From assembly GCF_014898815.1 (NCBI RefSeq), contig NW_026515544.1:1550001-1614000 (forward strand): 64,000 bases of DNA, given 5' to 3'. Numbering within the stretch: position 1 is the stretch's first letter; the number at the start of each line of letters is the position of its first letter. Below the pieces are notes generated by a model that was not told where the DNA came from, searched no databases, and saw only the letters and a program-made list of their open reading frames with translations. Below, piece after piece: positions 51,019-62,265 of this stretch. This stretch comes from Panonychus citri. Taxonomy: Eukaryota; Arthropoda; Arachnida; Trombidiformes; Tetranychidae. Position numbers and translations under genes: made by a program.

Positions 51019-51791
51019 GTTGATTGTGTTGTTAAAACGAACTAGAACTTTGAGTGAACAGGTTACTCTGAGTATTGAAAAAAATTTTATGGATTTTACT
51101 TAGAGATAATCATTTTAGCGGGTTATTAGAATTTTCTTTTCGGAGAAAATGAATAGATCGCTCTTCATGACTGATGATCCTTTTCGATAATTAACTGGAT
51201 TGAACGTAAGAGACTTAATCATAGAAATTATGTTTTCCTTGGAAAGGTAAATTTTATTCTTATTTGATTATCAGAGTTTTTATTGTTAACATTTTGCTTT
51301 GCTATTTCCTTGGCAATTAAATATTCTCAATGACAAATAAATCAATCATCAATCATCAATATGAGTGTTTTATGAGTGAAAATGAATCAATTTAATCTAA
51401 AGAGTAATAAGCAAAATCCAAAATAAATGATCAAAGCCTGCTGCCTTATGATCAAATTTTAGCCTCAAAATTTGCAATAACCACGAAGGGCCCTTAATCG
51501 TTTTAAATTTTCAGACTCAATAATCATTCCAACAATGAATTTACTATTAATACATTTCCATTTCCTCGCAACAAGACATTCAATTGCACTCACTAGAAGT
51601 CGTAAAAATTTTACTGATACCAAAGAGTTTACTGGTTATGTCAAAGGATCGACGATCAAACTTGAACTAAAATCAGGTATAAATGCATTTTCAGTTTTTC
51701 ATTGAGCTTTGGGAAGAGTGAAAGATAATCAGGATAAACAATTAACAATTACAATTAATTCCAAGGGTTGTGTTAATCTTTTACAACTTAC
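51019..51791. other. Mosaic spacer; junction where one F-box gene and a UGT shard are missing
   Basis: After C2 this runs straight into the flank that in the other units follows F-box B or D (compare 34122-34901 and 43776-44548). No UGT C-terminal shard and no D gene are present. A 48-base UGT shard lies at about 51609-51658. Small private deletions are frequent (AAAGCCTGCTGCC versus AAAGCCTAAGCTGCC). Confidence 0.65.
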
Positions 51792-52550
51792 CATTGAGAC
51801 AAAGGTTGAGACTATTATCTTCAGAGGTACAGAAACATGAGTAACCCTGATTCTCAGGTAATGAGGCACAAATTGTATCCTTGATACAAGGATTGTTTTC
51901 TTTTGAGCAAAAATTGTCACCACTCACCAATTGACAATGATTCCCTGTGTAACCAGGTTTACATTTACATGAGCCATCGATTGGTGATATTAAAGGTAAA
52001 CAGGTACCACCATTATGACAGGGAAAAAAATTAGCTAATAGTGATGAGGATGAGGATGATGGATAAGTTGTTGTTGTTGTGTGGTGAGGTTGTATCTTTG
52101 GTGTATCTTTGGATGGTTGATCCTGAACAAGGCATTTCAAGGCAATCGATTATGTTAACAGTTCGTATTATTGAATTAGATGAAGATGAAGACGAAGATG
52201 ATTTCTCTAAGATATTGGGTAAATTTACAGTTTTATCTATCGAGAAACTATAAAGGCAACCGATTAGTCCCGTTTTAAGGCCGATATTATTGTAAATATT
52301 GGTTCGATTGGTTTTTATCCAACCAAGGTAAAGGTTTCAATCAAGTGAACTCAGGGAACCCGGAGATGACCCGGTAACATCAGACTGACCATCAATGGAC
52401 AATATACCATCTTTCATGAAACGTTTCGCTACTAGATGGACAACATATCCAATAGAAATTGTCTCCTTTGATCTTATAATAACCATACCAGAACCAAGAT
52501 CATATCGAAGCTCAATGCGACATTTTCGATTGACAAACGTGCATTAAAAT
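51792..52550 (-). pseudogene. Laminin-G/EGF (perlecan-like) shard, copy 3
   Basis: Same as copy 2: the EGF portion is open and the laminin-G frame is broken at the same place. The linker has a private two-base loss (GTTGTTGTGTGGTG versus GTTGTTGTGGGTGGTG). Confidence 0.75.
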
Positions 52551-52870
52551 TATGGTCATTGAACAAATATCAGGCAGACTATTAAGATGCATGTTGATGG
52601 TTACAACCGCTAAAATTGTTGATTGACAAAAAACATCACGTTAGGAAAAAACTTTCAACTGAAAAAAGAGAAATTTTTTGGAAAATTTTAAGCTTCTTTC
52701 TTTGTTTTCATCAGAATCACATAAGTTATCACTATAATAACCAAAGTTATTAAATTTAGATATTGAATAAATTTACAATCTTATCTATTGAGAAACTGTA
52801 AAGGCAATCAATTAGTCCCGATAGGTCGATATTATTGTAAATATTGGTTTGATTTGTTTTCTCCCACGAA
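52551..52870 (-). pseudogene. F-box exon-1 relic joined to an older laminin-G/EGF relic, copy 3
   Basis: Near-identical to 45301-45620; former F-box start at 52582. Confidence 0.6.
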
Positions 52871-52874
52871 TTCC

Positions 52875-54338
52875 CTATGTTTCGTTAAAGGTGAAAAAGA
52901 TGAGTACCAACGTTCATGGGCCTGTACCCCACCAGAACCTTGGACTATTCTGAATACCAGGTTTCGATTCTCTTTCGACAAAATCATCGATTATCTTGAT
53001 TATGTCGCTTTCGTGATTATTGGTGGTTATCAGAGGTAAATAAAGAGAAGATAAATTTGGCATCGCCTTGATTATTTCGATTGTATCCTATTGTTACAAA
53101 ATTGGTGAAGGCAAATATCAGACTGGTACAATTAGGATATCGAAATGTAATTTTCATTACATGACGTGCTTGACCTCTCTAGGATTGTATAATCGGTAAA
53201 ATTGAGAAAGACTTTTCGAACATTATAATTACTTTTAGGAATTGATTCTGCTAAACTACCAAATTTTCCAGAATCATAATCGATGTAAGCAATATGTAAA
53301 TCTCTTAAATCAGGAAAGCGCGATGACCATCGAGAGTAAAAGAGATAATTACTACCTGAGGCTAGAGTTAATTCTTCTACTCCTGGAAACTTGTAACCAA
53401 AGCTTGGAAACTGGAAGTTCTCTGTAACTGATAAAATAAATGAATATTAATTTCTCTTATTAACAATCGTAACAAGTGAAAATTACCTTCCTTATCTTGT
53501 AAATAAAGTTTTTTAAGATTCGGCATTCGATTAGCATAAGTGATGAAAGTACCTATTTTAGATCCACAAAATCCACCAAACATTTTCAACTTAGCACCGA
53601 ATTTATATTTATTGAAAAAGAGATCAAGAAATTTAGGATCGTTCACCAAAAGTCGAGTAAGATTACCACAGTGTTTAACTATTTCCTGGTCCAGGTCAAC
53701 ATGATGTTGGGCTTTACCTTATATATTTCATAGGTGCTTACGCGCTCGAATTCAACAAACAATCCCTCAGTGGATTTCCAGTGGACAATACATTTGCTAC
53801 AACTCTACATAGACATATTGGACCAAAAGAATGAGCTTCCAATAGCTTTTATAGCAATAAGATTAAAAGTTAATATCAAATTTACTATTAGAATTTTCGA
53901 GAAGAAAAAGTTTCTAATTTACCTTGAGGTTCGGAAATACTGGCAACATTGATATTCTCCATGAATTTATAACTTTTCGTGTAGATATTCTGAGGTTTAG
54001 GTAATATATATACCTTGTTTCTTGGTGAAACTATTAAGAAAAGATTTTATAGTCAGTTGAAATTTGGTGATTGATTTGAATTAGTTAGTAAATCGTTCAG
54101 ATCATGAAACTTACATGTCAAGCCTGTGATTTTCTCGCATCGAATCTGCGCCAATCTCCGCCATTTTGAACAAACTTTTGTGTGGAAGAAAAAAGAGAAG
54201 AAACAAAAAGACCTTAAGTTGCCGATTCAGATCTCAATTGTTATTCTTACCTTGAGATATAATTAGAAGATCTTCAAGCTCATCAAACTTATCAAATATT
54301 GTCATCAAACAAATATCATATAGATCATTAACATTCAT
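52875..54338 (-). pseudogene. F-box/LRR gene E3, riddled with 1-3 base deletions
   Basis: Exon equivalents are 54251-54338, 54115-54174, 53923-54030, 53487-53845 and 52875-53427. Exons 1-2 are normal. Exon 3 is 108 instead of 110 bases (TACTGGCAAC for TACTTCGGCAAC). Exon 4 is 359 instead of 361 (one C lost in each of two C runs). Exon 5 is about 18 bases short, with losses such as CCTTGGAC for CCTTGGTGGAC, CTTTCGACAAAATC for CTTTTCGACAAAAATC and TATCAGACTGG for TATCGTCAGACTGG. Substitutions relative to E2 are few, an unusual balance for natural decay. Confidence 0.85.
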
Positions 54339-54719
54339 GTTGATGGTTAAAAGGCACTAAAATTGTTGATTGACAAAAAACTTAAAATGATGGGAAAAAA
54401 CTTTTAAAGTTGCGAATGGAAATGTTTGTTTATCGGACTAGTTTGACTGGACTGGTAACCAGAGAGACATTTCACCTTTCATCAGCTAGAACATCGCCTC
54501 GAGCGATTCACCCGCTTTTTACAAAAAAAGCTCGAAGGTCAAAGATGTGACAAAAAATGAACCGCATTCACTACAAATGATTGTCTTTAAGTGATAAGTT
54601 GTAATTAATCAATCGCTGATCAAAATAGTCCACAGTCAATCTGACTTTTCCTTACCGTCCAAAAGATGTACTTACGATTTCTTAATTGTTTCAATCGAGA
54701 AGTAAATTAATAAATTCAA
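54339..54719. other. 5' flank of F-box E3
   Basis: Same flank as 37460-37840 and 47118-47498; no gene. Confidence 0.5.
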
Positions 54720-55010
54720 TTAATTGTTGGACAAGTAAGTGTTTATTAGTATTTGAATTTTATTCGTGGTAGATTTTTTCTTTGTTTTCAGTAGAATCAC
54801 ATGTATTATCATTGTAATCGCCAAAGTGATTACATTTACAGAGAAAACATCAAATTGTGGGACACAAATTGAATTTGATGATGATGATGAAGATGAAGAT
54901 GATGAACAAGGATTAGGTGATTCATGGTGGTCCAGAGTATTTGGCAATATTGAAAATCTCAATTGATCGGTCAAGCAAATCATCTACAAATATCACCATT
55001 GAGTAAAATC
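54720..55010 (-). pseudogene. Laminin-G tail + EGF-like shard, copy 4
   Basis: Same as copies 2-3 with the shared EGF frameshift, plus a private loss of CA in GATTCACATGG, which breaks the laminin-G tail as well. Confidence 0.75.
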
Positions 55011-55313
55011 ATTTGATTTTAAATCAAATTGATTGAATTTCAATCATTGATGGAAAACTTTCGATTCTCATTCGAATAGATTTTCTTGTACTTGTATCTG
55101 TTTACTTATTTTCGTTTGATCAACAGAACTTTGAGTTTCTCGATTGAGAGAGAGTGTTACATTTTCTCTCAATCAACTATACTGAAAAAAACTAAATAAC
55201 TAAATAACTAAAAAAAATAAACTATTTTTTTATAATTTTCTTTTTAATTGTTGTTGATTTGATTTGTTTTTTTGTTCTATTCTCATCTCCAATCTTCATC
55301 ATCTTCTTACAGT

Positions 55314-56677
55314 ATGAAGCTTGTTTTCTTCCCAATGGATGGGTATGTTTTCTGTTTACAAAAATCTCTTTTTTCTGGTTAACCCTTTTTCTTGTGATTC
55401 CAAACAATTTGTCTTTGTGATTATTGTGAGTGTTTAATTTAATCACGATTGAGTAATTGTTTTAACCTTTACTGGGATCCAAATGTAACAGATTAATTAA
55501 TGTGTTCTCGTTAATTGACTTTTCGGTTTGATTATTCAAAAGAAAAGTCTATGATTTCTATTGGAAAACAGTAAATGATTGTTACTTTTGTTTACATTTT
55601 GTCTGTTGATTGTGATGTTTTGATTCGTTAATTGTGATTGTGTTTTATTTTGTTTTTGTCTACTAGGCATGGACACGTTAACTCTTGTATTGGTTTAGCT
55701 CGAATGCTTCGTGATCAAGGTCATGAATCGGTTTTCGTTGTTCCTTCAAATTGGTCAGTTCTCATTACTGGTCATTCGTTTTCGATTGAACCAATTGTCG
55801 ATCCAACTTGTGGTGATGTAGATCCATTGATAGATGGGCTGGAATGGTTCGTGCTCTTGGCCCATCGTTTGCCAAAAGTCCTTCAGATCAAATCATCGAT
55901 CTACTTGCTACTGATACCAAAGAATTTACTGATTATGCCAAAAGGATCGACGATCAAGTAGCAAAGGCCATTGAGAAGGTTAATCCTGATCTAATTATCA
56001 TCGATTTTTATGTAACTGTTCCATCCGTAACTCGATCAGGTAAACCATGGGTTCTCCTTTACTCAGCTAATCCACTTTTCGCTTACGAATCTCCAAATAA
56101 TCCCCAAGATACTCTGGATTAGGAGCTTCTGATGATCCTAAATTGTTCCAACAATTTAGACAACTGGTTAAACAACAACTAACAAGTTAAAGCTGATTTT
56201 GACTTATTCCTTGAAAGTAAAGGATTAACACCTCATGAAACTGAATTAGTTTCACCTTCACCATATCTTAATCTCTACTCTTATCCAGAAGATTTGGATT
56301 ATAGTGAATTGGGTCCAGTTCCTGATAAATGGTTTCGACTTGATCATATGGTGAGAGAAGCCGAAGGAGGACCAATTGGTTTCGATGAATCTTTTTTCAA
56401 TACCAATGAAAAGATCATTTTATTCAGTTTAGGATCAATGGGAAGTGCGAATGTCACTTTGATGAATCAATTGATTGGTTTCATGGGTGAATCGAAACAT
56501 CGTTTCATTGTATCCAAAGGTCCATTTCATGAGGAGATAAAATTATATGATAATATGATCGGTGGAAGATATTTGAATCAAATTAAAATTCTTCCAAAGG
56601 TTGACCTCGTTTTAACCCATGGAGGTAACAATACATTCATTGAGACTCTTTACTTTGGTAAACCTCTTATAGTATAA
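55314..56677 (+). pseudogene. UGT copy 4, three private frameshifts and truncated
   Basis: Exon 1 is 55314-55342 and exon 2 is 55667-56677. Lesions: loss of one G near 55829 (CCATTGATAG for CCATTGGATAG), loss of one C in the C run near 56105 (also seen in copy 3), and loss of two bases near 56183 (CTAACAAGTT for CTAACTGAAGTT). The C-terminus ends at the same PLIV stop as copies 2 and 3. Apart from these indels the sequence is nearly identical to copy 3. Confidence 0.88.
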
Positions 56678-56831
56678 GTAATAATATTGTTTCAATTTCG
56701 CGAGCAAGAATATTCTTTTTTCTGGCGAGTCTTTAATCGGTTAATTTTCCAGGTCAACAATCATTCCGGTATTTAATTTACTACATTCCAATTTAGTTGC
56801 AACATAAACCATGGAACCAATGTACATGATG

Positions 56832-58239
56832 TTATTCATCATCACCACTTTGCTCAACTATCTCGAATACAAGATTTCGGTTTATTAGTCGGCAATAATC
56901 TTCGATTATTTTGGTTATGTAATCATCAGAGTTATTGGAAGTTATTGGACTTAAGCGAAGATGAGATAGATTCGGCATCGACTTGATTATATTGATTGGA
57001 TCTTCTTCCACCAAAATGTTACTTGGGCAACGTATCGTCAGTTTGGTGCAATTAGGAAATTGAAATGCGATATTTTCGGTCAGATTTTTTCAGAAATTCA
57101 GCATTTTTGTTTCTGGTGCAAACTTGATAGAGACTGTTTGACTTTATAGTTCTTTTCGTCTCCACACTCGTCATGTTCCGATGAATATGAACCCAAATGT
57201 CTAATTTTGTAGATCAGGAAAGTGTGATGAATATTGAAAAGGAAGAGACAAGCTAAACGATATGAAAATCATTTCCTCAACTCCTGGAAAAGTTGGATTG
57301 GAGTCTCTTATTGCTGATGAAAAAGGATAAAGATTAATTTCTCATATTTAATAAAATAAAATTGAAAATTACCATTCTGACTTGACGCATAAAGTTTTTT
57401 AAGATTCGGCATTCGAGTAGCATAAGTGTTGAAATTTTTCATGTAAGATCCACCGAAACCAGCAAACATTTGCAAATTTTCACCGAATTTGTATTTATTG
57501 AAAAAGAGATTCAGAAATCCAGGATCATTCATCAATAGTCGAGTAAGATTACCACAATATTTAACTATTTGCTGGTCTTGGTCAACATCACAATCAAGAA
57601 ACACAACACCTTCTATATCTCTGCAATTAATTCGAGCGGATAAACCTTTCAGTTGATTCGCAGTGGACAATACATTCGCTATAACTCTGCATGGACATGT
57701 GAGAGAGTAGGAATATGATGAGCTTCCAATAGCTTTAATTCCAATCAGATTAAAATTAATATCAAATTTGTTATTAGAATTTTCGAGATAGGAAAAGTTT
57801 TGAATTACCTCGAGGTTCGGAAATACTTGGCCACATTGATATTCTCCATGAATAGATAACTCTTGGTGTAGATATTGTAAGGCGGAGGTAAGATCTTTCT
57901 TTCTGACACATTAGCTACTATTAAGAAGAAAATTTCAATGTTAACAAAGATTTGGTGATTGATTTTAATTAGTTGATTAATCGGACGGCTCTTAAAACTT
58001 ACATGTTAAGCGTGTGATTTTCTCATATCGAATCTGAACCAATTTTCGCCATTTTGAACAAACTTTTGTGAGCAAAACAAAAATGAAGAGCAACAAACGC
58101 AAAAACTTACAAATGGTCAATGAATATTCAAAATTCAACTGTTCTTCTTACCTGCAGATGAAGATATAAGATCTTCGAGCTCATCGAACTTATCAAATAT
58201 TGTCATCAAACAAATATCAGGAAGATCATTAAGATTCAT
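56832..58239 (-). pseudogene. F-box/LRR gene C3, several small deletions
   Basis: Exon equivalents are 58152-58239, 58003-58062, 57809-57917, 57373-57732 and 56832-57313. Exon 3 is one base short (TACTTGGCCAC for TACTTCGGCCAC) and exon 4 one base short (GAGAGAGTAGG for GAGAGGAGTAGG). Exon 5 has losses in T and G runs between 57085 and 57215. Exon 4 also has real substitutions relative to C1/C2 (YASSQNGNF), so C3 is a distinct copy and not an assembly echo. Confidence 0.82.
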
Positions 58240-58635
58240 GTTGATTGTGTTGTTAAAACGAACTAGAACTTTGAGTGAACAGGTTACTCTGAGTATTGAA
58301 AAAGAAAAATTTTGGCGGATTTTACTTAGAGATAATCATTTTAGCGGGTTATTAGAATTTTCTTTTCGGAGAAAATGAATAGATCGCTCTTCATGACTGA
58401 TGATCCTTTTCGATAATTAACTGGATTGAACGTAAGAGACTTAATCATAGAAATTATGTTCGCATTGGAAAAGTAAATTTTATTATTATTTGATTATCAG
58501 AGTTTTTTATTGTTAACATTTTGCTTTGCTATTTCCTTGTCAATTAAATATTCTCAATGACAAATCAATCAAGAATCAATCATCAATATGAGTGTTTTAT
58601 GAGTGAAAATGAATTAATTTAATTTAAAGAGTAAT
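58240..58635. other. Spacer right of F-box C3
   Basis: Same flank as 41352-41749, with the recurrent block at about 58515; no gene. Confidence 0.5.
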
Positions 58636-58926
58636 AAATTGTTTCAACAATGCAACTGGTAAATCAGAAATTAACTAAAATTGAATTGATTAACTCATAA
58701 TAGCAAAGATTTCATAGTGATTTTTATTCATCGTTTCATTGTATCCAAAGGTCCATTTCATGAGGAGATAAAATTATATGATAATATGATCGGTGGAAGA
58801 TATTTGAATCAAATTAAAATTCTTCCAAAGGTTGACCTCGTTTTAACCCATGGAGGTAACAATACATTCATTGAGACTCTTTACTTTGGTATACCACTTA
58901 TTTTAACTTCTAAAGATTGCATATAG
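58636..58926 (+). pseudogene. UGT C-terminal-half shard, type II (copy 2)
   Basis: Near-identical to 41750-42037, ending in FGIPLILTSKDCI. The core again matches the full-length UGT. Confidence 0.85.
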
Positions 58927-59192
58927 CTTGTTATTCGTGGTTGGGAGAATCGAACAAAAAATAAATAATTCGATTCTTTAAAATGTTTTTTGCAAGCCCA
59001 ATCATTGTAGTAATAAATTTATTATTAATACATTTTCCTTTCCTCGCAACAAGGTACAACTGAACTTTTTAAAAATCGAAAAAAATCTCCTTTTTCTGGT
59101 TAACCCTTTTTCTTGTGATTGTATTGATTTAATTCGAATGCTTCGTGATCAAGGTCATGAATTAACCTTATTTTTATTTGATCGCAAGATGC

Positions 59193-60667
59193 TTAGTTGG
59201 ATTTTTTAAAAGGCAAAAAAAACTTAGTGTCCATATTCAGGAAATTTGCTTTCTCATACTCGTAATCTCTTTCCTCGACTATTTCGAATACAAGGTTTCG
59301 ATTTTCATGTCGGCAGTAATCTGCGATTTTTTTGGTTATGTCATCACCAAGGTCATTGAAATTTGTTGGACTTAAACGAAGAAGAGATAAATTCGGCATT
59401 GTCTTGATTATATTGAATGGATCATTTTTCGTAAAAACTTTACTTGGGCAAAGTATCGTCAGTTCTAGGCAATTAGGGAATTGAAATGCGACATTTTTGA
59501 TCAGATTTTTTGTAATAGTACGTAGATTTCTTGGATTTGGTTGAAAAACAATGGAAACTTTTCGAACATTGTAATTCTTTTTGTATATTGGTGGCCTAAC
59601 ATAATTCGATAAACTTATATGAGAACTGATGTGTAAACTTCGTAAATCAGGGAAGCATGATGGCCATACAAAAGGAGATCCTGGCCAGTGCGATTCGAAA
59701 GTGATTTTTTCTACTCCTGGGTACACTTGGTATGGGTTTGGTTCTGGAGAAAATAAAGATTAAGATTTTTTCTAATAAGTTAAAAGTGAAAATTACCTTT
59801 AAGATCATTTGCAAAGAGCTTTTTAAGATTCGGCATTCGATTAGCATAAGTGATGAAAGTACCTATTTTAGATCCACAAAATCCACCAAACATTTTCAAC
59901 TTTTCACCGAATTTGTATTTATTGAAAAAGAGATTCAAGAATCCAGAATCATTCACCAATAGTCGAGTAAGATTACCACAGTGTTTAACTATTTGTTGGT
60001 CAAGGTCAACGTCACATTCACGATCATCAACACTTTCTACTTCACTTTTGCATTCAAGTCGAGTTGATAAACCTCGCAGTGGATTCCCAGTAGACAATAC
60101 ATTTGCTATAACTCTGCATGGACATGTTGGAGGAGTAGAAGGAATATAAAGAACTTCCAATAGCTTCAATTCCAATCAGATTAAAAGTTAATATCAAATT
60201 TGCTATTAAATTTTTTTAAAAGAAAAAGTTTATAATTTACCTCGAGGTTCGGAAATACTTCGGCCACATTGATATTCTCTATGAATAGATAACTCTTGGT
60301 GTAGATATTGTGAGGCGGAGGTAATATCTTCCTTCTTGACACAACTAATGAGAAAAAAAGTTTTATGGTGAGTTAAATGATCAAAGATTTGTTGACTGAT
60401 TAGTATTAAAACGTTTAAATGGAAGCTTACATGTTAACGCTGTGATTTTCTCATATCGAATCTGAACCAATTTCCGCCATTTTGAACAAACTTTTGTGAG
60501 TAAAACAAAAATGAAGAGCAACAAACGCAAAAACTTACAAATGGTCAATGAATATTCAGGATTCAACTGTTCTTCTTACCTGCAGATGAAGATATAAGAT
60601 CTTCGAGCTCATCGAACTTATCAAATATTGTCATCAAACAAATATCAGGAAGATCATTAAGATTCAT
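59193..60667 (-). CDS. F-box/LRR-like protein D2, intact, 389 aa
   Basis: Exons are 60580-60667, 60431-60490, 60241-60344, 59797-60163 and 59193-59743, in frame throughout. It is close to D1, with two differences. Exon 5 has a six-base insertion (ERDYEYEKANF). The end of exon 4 matches subfamily E (MFGGFCGSKIGTFITYANRMPNLKK) rather than D1, which suggests gene conversion between F-box copies. The F-box in exons 1-2 and the LRR motifs are all present. Confidence 0.85.
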
Positions 60668-61386
60668 GTTGATTGTGTTGTTAAAACGAACTAGAACTTT
60701 GAGTGAACAGGTTACTCTGAATATTGAAAAAAAAATTTTGGCGGATTTTTACTTAGAGATAATCATTTTAGCGGGTTATTAGAATTTTCTTTTCGGAGAA
60801 AATGAATAGATCGCTCTTCATGACTGATGATCCTTTTCGATAATTAACTGAGTGAAAATGAATTAATTTAATTTAAAGAGTAATAAGCAAAATCCCAAAA
60901 TAGCCAATCAAGAACCAAAGCCTAAGCTGCCCTATGATCAAGTTTTAGCCTCACAATTTGCAATAACCACGAAGTGAGTAGCTTACTGACTATGATCAGA
61001 TCACTCGCGATCGCAGCTGAACCATGATGTTAATGCAAAAGCGTAAGCATCAGACGAAGATGATGATCCTAAATTGTTTCAACAATTCAGACAACTGGTT
61101 AAACATCAACTAACTGAAGTTAAAGCTAATTTTTACTTATTAATTAAAAGAAAAGATTCAATGTTTATTGTTATTCATGGTTGGAAAAATCGAACAAAAA
61201 ATAAATAATTCGATTCTATTAAATGTTAAGTAATATTTCAGCAATCTCTTTGCCAAGAAGATTTGTATTTCTGGTCAGCCCTTAATCGTTTTAAATTTTT
61301 CAACCCCAATAATCATTTCAACAATGAATTTACTATTAATACATTTCCATTAATTCCAAGGGTTGTGTTAATCTTTTACAACTTAC
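60668..61386. other. Rearranged right end of the duplicated block
   Basis: F-box D2 5' flank, then joined fragments. There is an F-box 3'-flank-like piece (about 60890-60980), about 80 bases of sequence without counterpart elsewhere in the window (60975-61060), a UGT shard (about 61065-61140, plus strand) and another 3'-flank-like piece (about 61265-61350). No gene. Confidence 0.6.
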
Positions 61387-61735
61387 CATTGAGACAAAGG
61401 TTGAGACTATTATCTTCAGAGGTACGGAAACATGAGTAACCCTGATTCTCAGGTAATGAGGCACAAATTGTATCATTAATACAAGGATTGTTTTCTTTTG
61501 CGCAAAAATTGTCACCACTCACCAATTGACAATGATTCCCTGTGTAACCAGGTTTACATTTACATGAGCTTGACAGAGAGCCATCGATTGGTGATATTAA
61601 AGGTAAACAGGTACCACCATTATGACAGGGAAAAAAATTAGCTAATGAGGATGAGGATGAGGATGATGGATAAGTAGTAGTAGTTGTTGTTGTTGTGGGT
61701 GGTGAGGTTGTATCTTTGGTGTATCTTTGGAAACT
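61387..61735 (-). pseudogene. EGF-like shard, copy 4 (no laminin-G core)
   Basis: Carries the EGF portion only (CHNGGTCLPL, CKCKPGYTGNHC, NFCAKENNPCINDTICASLP). A 12-base insertion (LSSS) lies before the CKCKPGY segment, and one Cys is replaced (CFRTSED for CFCTSED). More diverged than copies 1-3. Confidence 0.75.
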
Positions 61736-61844
61736 CAATGTAACTTTAATTTTCATGGAAAAATGAATACAATGAATAATAGGAAAAATCAACGTTAAAA
61801 CTTTACTTTGTTAAAGAGATTCAAGTTGGAATTTGAAGAAAGAA

Positions 61845-62265
61845 AGAGCAAATCCAACATGTGGTGATGTAGATCCATTAGATAGATGGCCTGAAATGGT
61901 TCGAACTTGTAGCCTATCGTTTGCCAAAAGTCCATTGGATCAAATCATCGATCTGATTTCTGTTGATACCAAAGAATTTACTGATTATGCCAAAAGGATC
62001 GACGAAATTGTTCAAACAACCCAGAGGTAAATCATCAACTAACTGAAGTTAAAGCTGATTTTGACTTATTCCTTGAAAGTAAAGGATTAACACCTCATGA
62101 AACTGAATTAGTTTCACCTTCACCATATCTTAATCTCTACTCTTATCCCGAAGATTTGAATTATAGTGAATTGGGTCCAGTTCCTGATAAATGATTTCGA
62201 CTTGATCATATAATGAGAGAAGCCGAAGGAGGACCAATTGGTTTCGATGAATCTTTTCACAACAA
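61845..62265 (+). pseudogene. Diverged UGT fragment pair
   Basis: 61845-62020 matches residues about 56-110 (NPTCGDVDPLDRWPEMVRT… FAKSPLDQIIDLISVDTKEF) with several substitutions. 62033-62265 resumes at about residue 185 (HQLTEVKADFDLFLESKGL) and runs to GFDESF, with one in-frame TGA (W to stop at about 62192). The intervening about 75 residues are deleted. Its divergence suggests an older copy or another paralogue. Confidence 0.85.
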
